36,786 bases of DNA from JAPLMI01 sp043798375 (GCA_043798375.1 JAZDOS010000055.1:1-36786); one strand, 5' to 3'. Counted from the stretch's first letter, positions 16,599 through 25,288 are shown. Notes: generated by a model not told the origin, from the sequence alone. Translations and numbers: made by a program.

Positions 16599-18427
16599 AT
16601 GCGTTTACGCTCCAGGTACCTGATTATATCTTCCAGCTCCTTCATGTCATCGCGCATCTTTAAGCGCTCGGCCTTCAGGAACGCGAACCTTGCCTCATCG
16701 CATGCGTCGAAGAGATTCTTGACCTTCCTTATTATGTCCATATCCGCCTCTTTGGCCATAAGCGCGCGCTTCACCTCGTCGAACGTTATTCCCGCCGTAG
16801 GCATATAAAGCCTGTTTCCCAGATACTCCTGCAGGGTTTTGAACAACGCTTCGTAAAATATTTTTGGATCCTCGCAATTTTGTTCTTTCTTCAACTTCTT
16901 CATCCCGCTCTTTGCCGCCTTCAGGGCATTCAGGCGCGAGGCGTATACGGTATCCGTCTTAATCTTCCGGATCCTATTCTGGATAAGGTATGCTGAAAAC
17001 AAGAGTACCAGCGGTATCGCGACGACCGGAAGGAATGTCTTCCCCTTGTAGATATCATGGCCTTTCGCCATCCACCTGCCGGGCGATTCTTTTATGTAGA
17101 CTATATCGCGCCCCAGCTCTTCCCTTTGCCTCTCCTCTACCTTCTCCGGAGCCGCGGCCGGGCCTATAACACGCGAGGATTCCTCCTTGCCTTTCTCAAC
17201 CTGTATCGGGACAGGGCCCTGAGCTATCGTGATATATTGTTTCTTGTTGGGATCGAAATATACGAAGGTCGCCCCGGGTATCTGGGTGCAGGCGGTCGAT
17301 TCGGGTATTAACACTTGAGTGAATTCTTTGGAATTACCTTCGGTCTTCACTTCAGGCTCATACACCTTAAAACCCTCCAGGCTGTCAATCTTGGGCTGTA
17401 ATACCGTATTGAAATTACCGGTTCCGTTGATCAACATACGCACCGTTATAGGATCGCCTGTCTTTACCTTGACGGGGCTTGCCTTATATATGAACTGGTA
17501 ATCGCCCACGGCGCCCTTAAAGTCGGCCGGCATTCCTTCTTTAGGAAGCGGCGATATTATAAGGGCGGCTTCCTGGCTCTTTAGCTCAAGCGGGTGTTTT
17601 TCATATCGCGCGAGAAAATCGTCGAAAAACGAATCTCTCGCCGACCGGTCTTCGCCGAACATGTCATCCATCGCCGAACGCGCTGCCCTTCTTTTCACAG
17701 CGAGGTTGCATTTAATCTTGGCGGGGCCGATTTTATAATCTCCGGGGCGGGTCCCGAATATGTTCGTCGCAAATTCCAAAACCTCGTAAATGGTGCCGTT
17801 TAAATTCTCCCGGTACTGCTTCGGTTCTTTAAACTCTACCCTTGAAAACCCTTCCTGGCTGAATACCGGCAGCTGGATATCGCTCACATTCAGCCTGTAT
17901 ACATAGAACTTTACCTTTACAGGTATAAGTTCGTTGACGAACGCGGTTTGCCTGCCGACTTCCAGTGTAACGAAGAGCCTGTCCTCGAGGTTCATCTTCT
18001 CCAGAATCGCCTCCGGCGCGGCCTCCTGTCTGGCGACCCTTTCGGCGCTCACGTCCAGAAAAACCATGCCGGACGTATAATTGTTTCCCTTATATTTAAA
18101 TGAGAAAGGGCCGAGCTGGAATTTTCCTATCTTGAGCGGAAGTACGGTGTACATGTGCGTTACGGAGCTCGACACCTGGCCGTTTATGACCGTCATCATC
18201 GTCGATGGGCCGACATACCGGATTTCAAGCCCGTCGATATTCCCGATATCGGGCGCCGGCATGCTCTGAGTGCCCTGGAATGAAAGCCCTAACTGCGCCG
18301 CTTCGCCGATCGCTATCTTGTCTTTGTCGAGGCTTACCTCGAACTTTATATCGGCGGCGAAGGCAATATTCACCGCCGAACATAAAATCAGGCAAATGAA
18401 TGCAATAATTTTAAAATTCTTCGTCAT
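16595..18427 (-). CDS. batD: BatD family protein
   Basis: A 610-residue protein with a signal peptide (KIIAFICLILCSAVNIAFAA), a long region of beta-sandwich repeats typical of the BatD 'oxygen tolerance' family (DIKFEVSLDKDKIAIGEAAQ..., PLKIGKFQLGPFSFKYKG, VKTGDPITVRMLINGTGNFN), one membrane helix near 470-490 (FLPVVAIPLVLLFSAYLI) and a cytoplasmic helical tail (residues ~500-610). It probably acts as the large periplasmic scaffold of the Bat complex. The ATG lies about 40 bp downstream of a 230-bp palindromic element, and it overlaps batE by 4 bp. Confidence 0.9.
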   Translation of the reverse strand: MTKNFKIIAFICLILCSAVNIAFAADIKFEVSLDKDKIAIGEAAQLGLSFQGTQSMPAPDIGNIDGLEIRYVGPSTMMTVINGQVSSSVTHMYTVLPLKIGKFQLGPFSFKYKGNNYTSGMVFLDVSAERVARQEAAPEAILEKMNLEDRLFVTLEVGRQTAFVNELIPVKVKFYVYRLNVSDIQLPVFSQEGFSRVEFKEPKQYRENLNGTIYEVLEFATNIFGTRPGDYKIGPAKIKCNLAVKRRAARSAMDDMFGEDRSARDSFFDDFLARYEKHPLELKSQEAALIISPLPKEGMPADFKGAVGDYQFIYKASPVKVKTGDPITVRMLINGTGNFNTVLQPKIDSLEGFKVYEPEVKTEGNSKEFTQVLIPESTACTQIPGATFVYFDPNKKQYITIAQGPVPIQVEKGKEESSRVIGPAAAPEKVEERQREELGRDIVYIKESPGRWMAKGHDIYKGKTFLPVVAIPLVLLFSAYLIQNRIRKIKTDTVYASRLNALKAAKSGMKKLKKEQNCEDPKIFYEALFKTLQEYLGNRLYMPTAGITFDEVKRALMAKEADMDIIRKVKNLFDACDEARFAFLKAERLKMRDDMKELEDIIRYLERKRI

Positions 18428-18469
18428 GGTTATTCTCTAAACCTAAAATTCGCTATGTTCGCACAATTT

Positions 18470-18735
18470 AAATTTTTCGGGTCCTGCCGCTCCCTCGGCT
18501 TTTCTTTCCAGGGCGAGCACGGGGTTCACAATCGGCATATATAAAGCTCGTGTTGTGTCTGTATGCCCGCCAGGATTGCCTGCAAAAGGACTTGTAAAAT
18601 CGGGGGCGCGGGCTTACAGCTATGCAATCCTAATCGGCGGGCACCCCCATCCCATGCTCGCCCATATGCGAAAAGCCTCGGTCGCGTCACCCGAAAAATT
18701 TCTAACCTGACAAATCTAACCAGGTTAAGAAATTC
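18470..18735. repeat. Long imperfect palindromic element A, upstream of batD
   Basis: The 311-bp gap between batD and the next ORF is almost wholly a nested inverted repeat. Outer arms are AAATTTTTCGGGT (18470-18482) and its exact complement (18689-18701). Inside are GGCTTTTC (18497-18504) with GAAAAGCC (18670-18677), GGGCGAGCA (18511-18519) with TGCTCGCCC (18655-18663), and TGCCCGCC plus AGGATTGC (18564-18579) with GCAATCCT and GGCGGGCA (18624-18643). A second small stem, AATTTCTAACCTG against CAGGTTAAGAAATT, follows at 18698-18735. No coding potential is convincing. It could be a non-autonomous mobile palindrome or a structured RNA. Confidence 0.75.
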
Positions 18736-18738
18736 AGG

Positions 18739-19032
18739 TTACTTCTCGACCAACGGTTTTCCGCATTTTAAACATATCCTCCAAGTCCTGTCATAATCTC
18801 GTTTGCAATAATTGCAAATCAACGGGTTACCTGGATGCATTTCAATGTTTTCCTCTTTGTTGCAAGTAAGGAATAAGCCGGCTACAAGTGGCAAGCTTGC
18901 TGTTAATATCACCGCGCCTAAAAAGAGCGCTACCTCTAATCCTGTCTGTCCTGCTTTAGGGTTTCTTATTTCATCTTTGACAACTTTGACAGTTAGGAGT
19001 ATTCCAACTATTGCTATAATAACGCTTACCAA
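18739..19032 (-). CDS. Two-helix membrane protein with C-terminal zinc ribbon; start codon unclear
   Basis: At least 97 residues: two hydrophobic helices (VSVIIAIVGILLTV; LEVALFLGAVILTASLPLVA) followed by a four-cysteine zinc ribbon (CNYCKRDYDRTWRICLKCGK) at the C-terminus. I do not recognise the family. The only usable start is TTG 19032, inside what looks like the first helix. The frame stays open back to 19092, reading TALVTKQKLSWARRIGILLIL, but has no ATG, GTG or TTG there, so the true start codon seems lost or the gene was clipped. It lies inside the bat operon between two palindromic elements, and its composition is more A/T-rich than its neighbours. It could be a passenger or a decaying gene. 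Confidence 0.5.
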   Translation of the reverse strand: MVSVIIAIVGILLTVKVVKDEIRNPKAGQTGLEVALFLGAVILTASLPLVAGLFLTCNKEENIEMHPGNPLICNYCKRDYDRTWRICLKCGKPLVEK

Positions 19033-19116
19033 AATTAACAGGATACCTATCCGCCTAGCCCAAGATAGTTTCTGTTTTGTGACTAGCGCCGTCTAGTTGC
19101 TCCTTAAATATCCATC

Positions 19117-19340
19117 GTAAAATTTTTCGATTTCCCGCTGAAGGAATCCCCGCAGGGATTCGTGCTGAGCGGGACGTTAAAATCGCGAGCGGGCACGGTT
19201 TTTTGGCCCGAGTATTCTTATATGCCAAAAAGAGCGAGCGATTTTACCGAGCAAAGTTTTCCTCGCTGGGGAAAATTTTGCGATCCCGCGAAGCACAATC
19301 CCGAAAGGGGATTCCTCTCGCTAAAATCGAAAAATTTTAC
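19117..19340. repeat. Long imperfect palindromic element B, fused to the batC stop codon
   Basis: A 224-bp nested inverted repeat that fills the 304-bp gap. Outer arms GTAAAATTTTTCGATTT (19117-19133) and its exact complement (19324-19340) are 17 bp and perfect. Inside are GGAATCCCC (19143-19151) with GGGGATTCC (19307-19315), GGGATTCGTGCT against AGCACAATCCC (19292-19302), and AGCGGGA with TCCCGC (19284-19289). The TAA of batC lies within the right arm, so the element starts exactly at the end of that gene. It shares the AAATTTTTCG terminus with element A, suggesting one family. Confidence 0.8.
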
Positions 19341-20431
19341 CAATCCTTGGCCGGATCGGGAAGATCGATTACCCTTTTTCTCATGCGGACCGCCCTTCCG
19401 GTGGCCTCTTCCCCCCTGTAGCCCTCGAGCATCATCTTGGCTTCCTCTTGCGACATCTCGCGACCTCCCCAAGGCTCGGGAGATTGATAGGCTTCCAGCC
19501 CTCCGGACTTTTCTTCTTCTTTTTCCCCTTCTTTCCCCTTATTTTCCCCTGTCTGTTCGGCGCTCTTTTCTTGTTCTTCTTCCTGCTGCTTATCCCCCCG
19601 CCCCTTATCCTGCTCTTCCGGTTGCTTACCTTCGCCACCCCTATCCTGATCTTCCGGCTTCGACTTCTCTTCTCCCTGACCGCTGCCGCCGGCTTCTTTA
19701 TCCTTATCTTTTTCTTCTTTGCCCTTATTTTCTCCCTCTTTCCCCTTACCCTGTCCCGCCGACTCCTGTTTATCCTTATCGGACCCTCCGCCCTGTTGTC
19801 CGCCGCCGCCCTGGTTCTTATCCTCCCGGGACTGATCCTTATTCTTCTCCTCGTCCTTATCCTTTTTTTGCTCTTTATCCTGCTGTTGCTTTTCCTCTTC
19901 AGGCTTATTCTCTTTAAGTTCAAAAAGCCTCTTTGCCGTAAATTCGTAATTGAACTTTGCGTCCTCATCAGAGGGGTCCAGGTCCATGGCCCGTTTATAA
20001 AATTTCAGGGCCGTCTCGTATCGCTCCTTCGCCTCCTCGAAAGAACTTCTCTCTTTCAGGTTTCCGATCCTGTACTCTACATTACCTATATTATAATCCG
20101 AGGCATGGACAAGTTTCGGCCGGCCGGACGCGATCGCCGTGTTGAACTTCTCGATCGCGCCTAAATACGACTCTTCTTTGTATTTCGCGGCGCCAAGGTC
20201 GAATGAGGCAATCCCGTCTTTTGCGTCCTTCGAAAGAGCTCCTTCGTAAGCCTTCGCGGCCTCGGCGTATTTCTTTTTATTATATAATAAATTCCCTTTT
20301 TTTACATCATCTTTCAGGGAGGCGGCCGCCTGTCCCGTAAATAAAATTATTATCGACAGCGTCAAAAAGAGCTTCTTCACCCCGTTAGAAAATTTTCTTA
20401 ATTCTGCACTATTTAATGCAACCGTATTCAT
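19337..20431 (-). CDS. batC: BatC-like TPR protein with long charged low-complexity tail
   Basis: A protein of up to 364 residues. After a hydrophobic segment (KKLFLTLSIIILFTGQAAAS) come TPR units (NLLYNKKKYAEAAKAYEGAL, IASFDLGAAKYKEESYLGAI, AMDLDPSDEDAKFNYEFT), then about 150 residues made almost entirely of K, E, D, Q and G, ending in a conserved-looking SPEPWGGREMSQEEAKMMLE and DPAKDW. This TPR plus charged-tail layout is typical of BatC. ATG 20431 adds 17 residues (MNTVALNSAELRKFSNG) encoded inside a palindromic insertion. GTG 20380, which gives VKKLFLTLSI, may be the ancestral start. The stop codon lies in element B, so both ends of the gene touch repeats. Confidence 0.85.
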   Translation of the reverse strand: MNTVALNSAELRKFSNGVKKLFLTLSIIILFTGQAAASLKDDVKKGNLLYNKKKYAEAAKAYEGALSKDAKDGIASFDLGAAKYKEESYLGAIEKFNTAIASGRPKLVHASDYNIGNVEYRIGNLKERSSFEEAKERYETALKFYKRAMDLDPSDEDAKFNYEFTAKRLFELKENKPEEEKQQQDKEQKKDKDEEKNKDQSREDKNQGGGGQQGGGSDKDKQESAGQGKGKEGENKGKEEKDKDKEAGGSGQGEEKSKPEDQDRGGEGKQPEEQDKGRGDKQQEEEQEKSAEQTGENKGKEGEKEEEKSGGLEAYQSPEPWGGREMSQEEAKMMLEGYRGEEATGRAVRMRKRVIDLPDPAKDW

Positions 20432-20483
20432 AAATTCATTACCTAAATTTTGATTTAGAAATCTGTAAATTTTCTAACGGGGT
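20379..20483. repeat. 105-bp element with perfect 17-bp terminal inverted repeats between batB and batC
   Basis: ACCCCGTTAGAAAATTT (20379-20395) and its exact reverse complement (20467-20483) bound a 71-bp A/T-rich centre. One end abuts the batB stop codon (20484-20486) and the other falls on the candidate ancestral GTG start of batC (20378-20380). It looks like a MITE-type insertion or a cruciform placed exactly at a gene boundary. It supplies a new ATG for batC with AGG about 10 bases upstream. Confidence 0.75.
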
Positions 20484-21494
20484 TCATCTTGCGGCCCTTT
20501 TCCGTTCGGAGATAAAAGGCTCGCACATCAGGAGAAGTACCGCGAATCCCAGAAAATACTGGAAGCGCTCCTTGAACCGTTTCTTCATTTTCGATTCGAT
20601 ATCTCTTTTTTCAAGTTTGGATATTATCTTATCATACAAAAGGGTAAGCCCGAACTCCTGTTGAGTCGCGCGGATATAACTTCCGCCTGTCGCTATCGCT
20701 ATGGTTTTCAGGATATCCTCGTTCAGCTTCGTCTTGATGACGTTCCCGCCTTTATCGGTAAGGTAACCTCTTTCGCCGTATTCGGTAGTGCCCGATATCA
20801 GTTCGCCTTCCGAAGTGCCGACGCCGACACAGTATATCTTTATGCCGAGGTTGGCGGCCTCTTTGGCGGCTCCCAGGCTGTCTCCCTCGAAGTCCTCACC
20901 ATCCGTGATTATAACCAGGACCTTATACTTCTTATCGCCCGTCTTGAATACATCCATCGCTTCTTTTATTGCCGAAGATATGGATGTCCCGCCCCGCGGT
21001 ATGGTGGCGATGTTCAGGTCGTCCAGCGTAAGTAAAAAACCGTTATAGTCTATCGTCAGCGGGCATTGAAGAAAAGCGGTCCCCGCGAAAGCGATTAAAC
21101 CGATCCTGTCGCCGTTAAGTTTCTTGACCAGGTCCTTGACGGCAAGCTTGGAACGCTCGAGCCTCGTCGGCTTCACGTCTGTGGCGAGCATGCTTTTCGA
21201 GACATCCATGGCTATCAATATATCAAGGCCCGAACGCTTTACCTCCTGCCATTCGAAGCCCCATTGAGGACGGGCAAGCGAAAAGACGGCAAAAAATACG
21301 GCCGTCGATATCAGGGTCATCTTTAATATCTTTTTGCCCGGGCTCGCCGAAGGCGCTATTCTATCCAGGAGTTTTTTATCCGCGAACCTGTTTATAAGCC
21401 GGCGCCGTTTCCTGAGCACCATAAGATAGAAGACGGCCAGTGCCGCCGCGGCCAGGGCCGCTATTGAAATATAGTTATAGTTCGCGTAGTACAT
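20484..21494 (-). CDS. batB: BatB, VWA-domain membrane protein
   Basis: A 336-residue protein with two N-terminal membrane helices (about 8-26 and 58-74), a von Willebrand A domain and a C-terminal membrane helix (FQYFLGFAVLLLMCEPF). The metal-ion site is intact: DVSKS at 97-101, the GGTS loop and IITDGED. VWA proteins of this family are thought to bind partners in a metal-dependent way in the periplasm. The start MYYANYNY is 4 bp after the batA stop. The stop is immediately followed by a palindromic insertion. Confidence 0.9.
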   Translation of the reverse strand: MYYANYNYISIAALAAAALAVFYLMVLRKRRRLINRFADKKLLDRIAPSASPGKKILKMTLISTAVFFAVFSLARPQWGFEWQEVKRSGLDILIAMDVSKSMLATDVKPTRLERSKLAVKDLVKKLNGDRIGLIAFAGTAFLQCPLTIDYNGFLLTLDDLNIATIPRGGTSISSAIKEAMDVFKTGDKKYKVLVIITDGEDFEGDSLGAAKEAANLGIKIYCVGVGTSEGELISGTTEYGERGYLTDKGGNVIKTKLNEDILKTIAIATGGSYIRATQQEFGLTLLYDKIISKLEKRDIESKMKKRFKERFQYFLGFAVLLLMCEPFISERKRAAR

Positions 21495-21498
21495 GATT

Positions 21499-22497
21499 TC
21501 AGGGGACCTTCAGAAAAACCGTATTTGCCAGCAGTATCTCAAAAGCCAGTATTATAAGTCCCGGAATAAGAAAATAACCAAACAGCTCATTGCATTCCCT
21601 GTATCCGAGATGTTCGATATTCGATCTCTCGAGCCTGTTTATGTCATCGTATATCTTGCGCAAGCCCTCCGTATCGCCGGCAAGATAATATTTTCCGCCT
21701 GTCATGTCGGCAATCTTCTTAAGCACCTCTTCGTCGATCTCGATCGGTATATTCTGGTAAACAGTGCGGCCATATACGTCTTTGAAAGGATACGGTACGA
21801 GCCCTTTCGTCCCCACTCCGACAGTGTATATCTTTATCCCGAGCGCCCTGGCCGCTTCCGCCGCTACGAGCGGCGATATCGTCCCGGCATTATTGACGCC
21901 GTCCGTAATGACTATTATTATCCTGGATTTAGTTTTTGAGGTTCTCAGCCTGTTGCAGGAACTGGCGATTGCCGAGCCTATGGCGGTCGCATCCTCTATC
22001 ATGCCGACCTTGATGCGGTCGAGGTTCCCGTTAAGCCATTCATAGTCGGTGGTGAGCGGGCAAACCGTGTAAGCCCTCGCGGCGAACGCGACCATACCGA
22101 TCCTGTCGTCCTTTCTCTTCCTGATAAAATCCTTCACAACTTCTTTTACGACATCGAACCTATTGACCCTGCGGCTTCCGACCTTGAAATCTTCGGCCAA
22201 CATGCTCGTCGAAGTGTCAAGCGCGAGCACGATATCAACGCCTTCGGATACGGTCTTCTCCCCTTCCAGCACGGACTGGGGCCTCGCGAGCGCAAGGATG
22301 AGGAGCGCGAGCGCCGCGGCGCGAAGAAATATCACCGTATTCCTCGTCCTCACCTTCAAGGTCGGTTTGAGGCCGTCTATCAGCTCTCCGGACGAAAAGA
22401 TGATGGAAGGATTGACTCTTTTTCTCAATAACACCAGGACGAATACGGGTATAATCAATATGCCGAGTATTATCGCCGGATCTTTAAATACGAACAT
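21499..22497 (-). CDS. batA: BatA, VWA-domain membrane protein
   Basis: A 332-residue paralogue of BatB: membrane helices at about 8-24 and 54-72, a VWA domain with MIDAS residues DTSTS (94-98) and ITDGVNN, and a C-terminal helix (YFLIPGLIILAFEILL). The insert GLVPYPFKDVYGRTVYQNIP is typical of this family. It lies 3 bp after the upstream gene and 4 bp before batB, so it is part of the same transcript. Confidence 0.9.
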   Translation of the reverse strand: MFVFKDPAIILGILIIPVFVLVLLRKRVNPSIIFSSGELIDGLKPTLKVRTRNTVIFLRAAALALLILALARPQSVLEGEKTVSEGVDIVLALDTSTSMLAEDFKVGSRRVNRFDVVKEVVKDFIRKRKDDRIGMVAFAARAYTVCPLTTDYEWLNGNLDRIKVGMIEDATAIGSAIASSCNRLRTSKTKSRIIIVITDGVNNAGTISPLVAAEAARALGIKIYTVGVGTKGLVPYPFKDVYGRTVYQNIPIEIDEEVLKKIADMTGGKYYLAGDTEGLRKIYDDINRLERSNIEHLGYRECNELFGYFLIPGLIILAFEILLANTVFLKVP

Positions 22498-22500
22498 GGA

Positions 22501-23415
22501 TCAGCCCTTTGTCTCTTCGACGAATTTCTTCGCCGTGTCATACAGCGATTCCACCTCTGTTTTTGACGGCGCGTATTTGGCAAACTTGACGAGGTCGCAC
22601 GCGCTCAGGAATTCCCTCAGGAGCCCCTTCTGTCCGGCGGCAAGCTGCCCGGCATCCTTAAGCGAATTCAGGAATTCCTCCGTCGTCATCTCGGGCGCCT
22701 TAAGGGCGAAGGCCCTTTCTATGTATCTCCTTATGCAGTCCGAAACGCCCACATAGAATTCTTTAACGCCTCCGCCTTTCAGGAGATCGCCCCTCGCCCT
22801 TTCGAGCTCTTCGAGGGCCGTTTCATGGGGCAGGCGCTCGGGCACAACGCGCCTCATCCTTCTAATAATAAAAAGGGCCGGCGCGGATATAAAAATAATG
22901 AACGCGCCGACAAACCACCAGTTTATCTCGAAGAAACCGAACGGGCCTTTTATGTCTCTTATGTCGGATGGCGCGGGGCTCGTTTTGGCAAGAACGCTTT
23001 CGACGTTGATATTTACGGCGAGCGTCTTAAGGATCGACCAGTCCTTCGCGCCTTTCTTCCTATACCTGACTTCTGCTTGAGGAATAACCTGTTTGCCGGG
23101 CGAGTAAATGGTGATCGAGTACCAGTTCGATATTGACCTTTTTCCGAAAAATCCGGTTTTCTTTTCCTGGCCGGAATCCTTTATTTCAAAATCGCCTATC
23201 TTATCATTTTTGAAGGACGGCATTAGTATCTCGAGGCCTTCGGGGGAGCTTGCTTCAATCTCATACCTTATCCTGTCGCCGATGAATATCGTCTTCTTAT
23301 CCGCGCGCACCCGCAAGCGGGGCGCGTCGTCTTTCGCGTAAGCCGGGGCGCATAAAGGCGCGGAAAATAATGCCAAGAGCAGCGCTGTTCTTATTACATT
23401 CTTTACGGTGATCAC
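22501..23415 (-). CDS. BatD/DUF4381-like membrane protein
   Basis: A 304-residue protein: signal peptide (TALLLALFSAPLCAPAYA), a BatD-like beta domain (LRVRADKKTIFIGDRIRYEI...), a membrane helix at about 170-190 (WFVGAFIIFISAPALFII) and a cytoplasmic helical domain with FYVGVSDCIRRYIERAFALK and TTEEFLNSL. That second half resembles the DUF4381-type proteins placed between DUF58 and VWA genes in MoxR operons. It starts with GTG overlapping the preceding TGA by 4 bp. Gene position and architecture support a structural role in the complex; I would not assign a bat letter. Confidence 0.78.
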   Translation of the reverse strand: MITVKNVIRTALLLALFSAPLCAPAYAKDDAPRLRVRADKKTIFIGDRIRYEIEASSPEGLEILMPSFKNDKIGDFEIKDSGQEKKTGFFGKRSISNWYSITIYSPGKQVIPQAEVRYRKKGAKDWSILKTLAVNINVESVLAKTSPAPSDIRDIKGPFGFFEINWWFVGAFIIFISAPALFIIRRMRRVVPERLPHETALEELERARGDLLKGGGVKEFYVGVSDCIRRYIERAFALKAPEMTTEEFLNSLKDAGQLAAGQKGLLREFLSACDLVKFAKYAPSKTEVESLYDTAKKFVEETKG

Positions 23416-24287
23416 AGCCTCTTCTTTCGCCTCGAGAAGAACTTGATGAATTCCTCGATATATGGCTTGCCGGTCAGTATGTCTATGTGGTCTACGCTGG
23501 CGGAATTGAAGAGCCTTCGCCTTTCCTCTATTAAGGTATGCGCTTTGGATGAATACTTATTCCGCACCGAGGCGCTCGATGTATCGATAAGATATAGCGC
23601 CCCTGTTTCGGCGTCGGCAAGCTCGACCATGCCTACATTCGGAAGCGCCTCTTCTCTCGGGTCGGTTATCGTAACCGCTATAACATCGTGGCGCTTACTC
23701 GAAATCGACAGGCTTTTCCTGAAGTCTTTCACAAAAAAGTCGGATACGATGAACGCGACGACGCGCCTCGCGGTCACGCCGTCCAGATATTTAAGGGCAA
23801 GCTCTATGTCGGTGCCTTTCCCTTTTGGTTTAAAACAGAGCGCTTCTCTTATGACCCTCAGGACGTGCGCCCGGCCTTTCCTCGGCGGGATAAATTTTTC
23901 GATCCTGTCGGTGAATATGATCAGCCCCACGCGGTCTTTATTCTGTGTCGCCGCGAAAGCGAGGACCGCGGAAATCTCGGCCGCAAGCTCGCTCTTGAGC
24001 CTCCCGGCGGTCCCGAAGAACGAGGAGCCTGACGCGTCGAGGAGTATCATGACGGTCAATTGCCGTTCTTCGACATACTTCTTTATGTAGGGGTGGCCCG
24101 TCCGCGCCGTGACGTTCCAGTCTATAGAGCGGATTTCGTCTCCCGGCTGGTATTCCCTCACCTCGTCGAATTCAATGCCGCGGCCCTTGAACACGCTCTC
24201 GTACTGGCCCGAGAGAAAATCCATTACGAGTTTCGACGTCGTAATCTCGATCCGGCGTATCTTCTTTAATATCTCTTTCGGCAGCAT
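23412..24287 (-). CDS. DUF58 domain protein (MoxR partner)
   Basis: A 291-residue cytosolic protein. The DUF58 signature is clear as FDEVREYQPGDEIRSIDWNV followed by TARTGHPYIKKYVEERQLTV, and the remainder folds as a VWA-like domain (LLDASGSSFFGT..., VAFIVSDFF). Proteins of this family are nearly always next to a MoxR AAA ATPase and are thought to link it to the membrane VWA proteins. It lies 2 bp after moxR and overlaps the next gene by 4 bp. Confidence 0.9.
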   Translation of the reverse strand: MLPKEILKKIRRIEITTSKLVMDFLSGQYESVFKGRGIEFDEVREYQPGDEIRSIDWNVTARTGHPYIKKYVEERQLTVMILLDASGSSFFGTAGRLKSELAAEISAVLAFAATQNKDRVGLIIFTDRIEKFIPPRKGRAHVLRVIREALCFKPKGKGTDIELALKYLDGVTARRVVAFIVSDFFVKDFRKSLSISSKRHDVIAVTITDPREEALPNVGMVELADAETGALYLIDTSSASVRNKYSSKAHTLIEERRRLFNSASVDHIDILTGKPYIEEFIKFFSRRKKRL

Positions 24288-24289
24288 GC

Positions 24290-25285
24290 CTAAGGAACCC
24301 TTACTTCCTCGAATATCCTCTTTATGACATCTTCGGAAGTCTTGTCCTCGGCCTCGGCTTCATATGTGACGATCACGCGGTGCCTTAAGACATCCATGCC
24401 GATACTCTTAATATCCTGCGGAACCACATAACCGCGCCCCTGCAGGAACGCGTAGGCCTTCGCGGCGACCGACAGGTATATGCTCGCCCTCGGAGACGCT
24501 CCGTATTGAATAAGCGGCGTAAGCTCATCCAGCCTGTAGCTTTTGGGCTCCCTCGTCGCAAAAACGATGTCGACGATGTACTTCTCGATCCTTTCGTCAA
24601 GATAGACTTCGTCAACGACTTTCCTGGCCCGCACGATATCGTCGGGCCCGACAACGTGGTTTACCGTAATCTTCTTATCGGTCACGGCCATCCTCTTCAT
24701 TATCTTAAGCTCTTCTTCTTTCGTGGGATATCCGATCACGAGCTTCAGCATGAATCTGTCGACCTGCGCTTCCGGGAGGGGGTATGTCCCTTCGTGCTCT
24801 ATCGGGTTCTGTGTAGCCATGACAAGAAACGGCTCATCAAGCTTATAGGTGTTTTCGCCGATAGTAACCTGGCGTTCCTGCATCGCCTCCAATAACGCGC
24901 TCTGGACCTTGGCGGGCGAGCGGTTTATTTCGTCGGCGAGAATTATGTTGGCGAATATCGGCCCCTTCTTGGTAGTAAAGGTGCTCTCCTTGGGATTATA
25001 GATCGGTGTTCCGATGAGATCCGCCGGCAGGAGATCCGGCGTAAACTGTATCCTCTGGAACTTGGTCTTTATGCTCTGGGCGAGCACTCTTACGGAAAGC
25101 GTTTTCGCGAGGCCGGGCACGCCTTCTACAAGTATGTGGCCGTTCGCCAAAAGCCCCACCAGAAGCCTCTCCAAAAGATATTTCTGTCCGACGATAACTT
25201 TTTCCATCTCATGGATTATCGTCTGGACAAAACCGCTTTCCTTCTTCACTTTTTCGTTAATCGCCTCTACCGCACTGTTAAGCAT
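24290..25285 (-). CDS. MoxR family AAA+ ATPase
   Basis: A 331-residue AAA+ ATPase. Walker A is GVPGLAKT (55-62), Walker B IILADEI (114-120), sensor 1 ATQNP (157-161) with an arginine-finger region PEAQVDRFML (171-180). The C-terminal lid is ELTPLIQYGASPRASIYL. MoxR ATPases act as chaperone-like remodelers for VWA-domain proteins, here BatA and BatB. It begins 3 bp after the receiver gene and ends 2 bp before DUF58. Confidence 0.95.
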   Translation of the reverse strand: MLNSAVEAINEKVKKESGFVQTIIHEMEKVIVGQKYLLERLLVGLLANGHILVEGVPGLAKTLSVRVLAQSIKTKFQRIQFTPDLLPADLIGTPIYNPKESTFTTKKGPIFANIILADEINRSPAKVQSALLEAMQERQVTIGENTYKLDEPFLVMATQNPIEHEGTYPLPEAQVDRFMLKLVIGYPTKEEELKIMKRMAVTDKKITVNHVVGPDDIVRARKVVDEVYLDERIEKYIVDIVFATREPKSYRLDELTPLIQYGASPRASIYLSVAAKAYAFLQGRGYVVPQDIKSIGMDVLRHRVIVTYEAEAEDKTSEDVIKRIFEEVRVP

Positions 25286-25288
25286 GGC

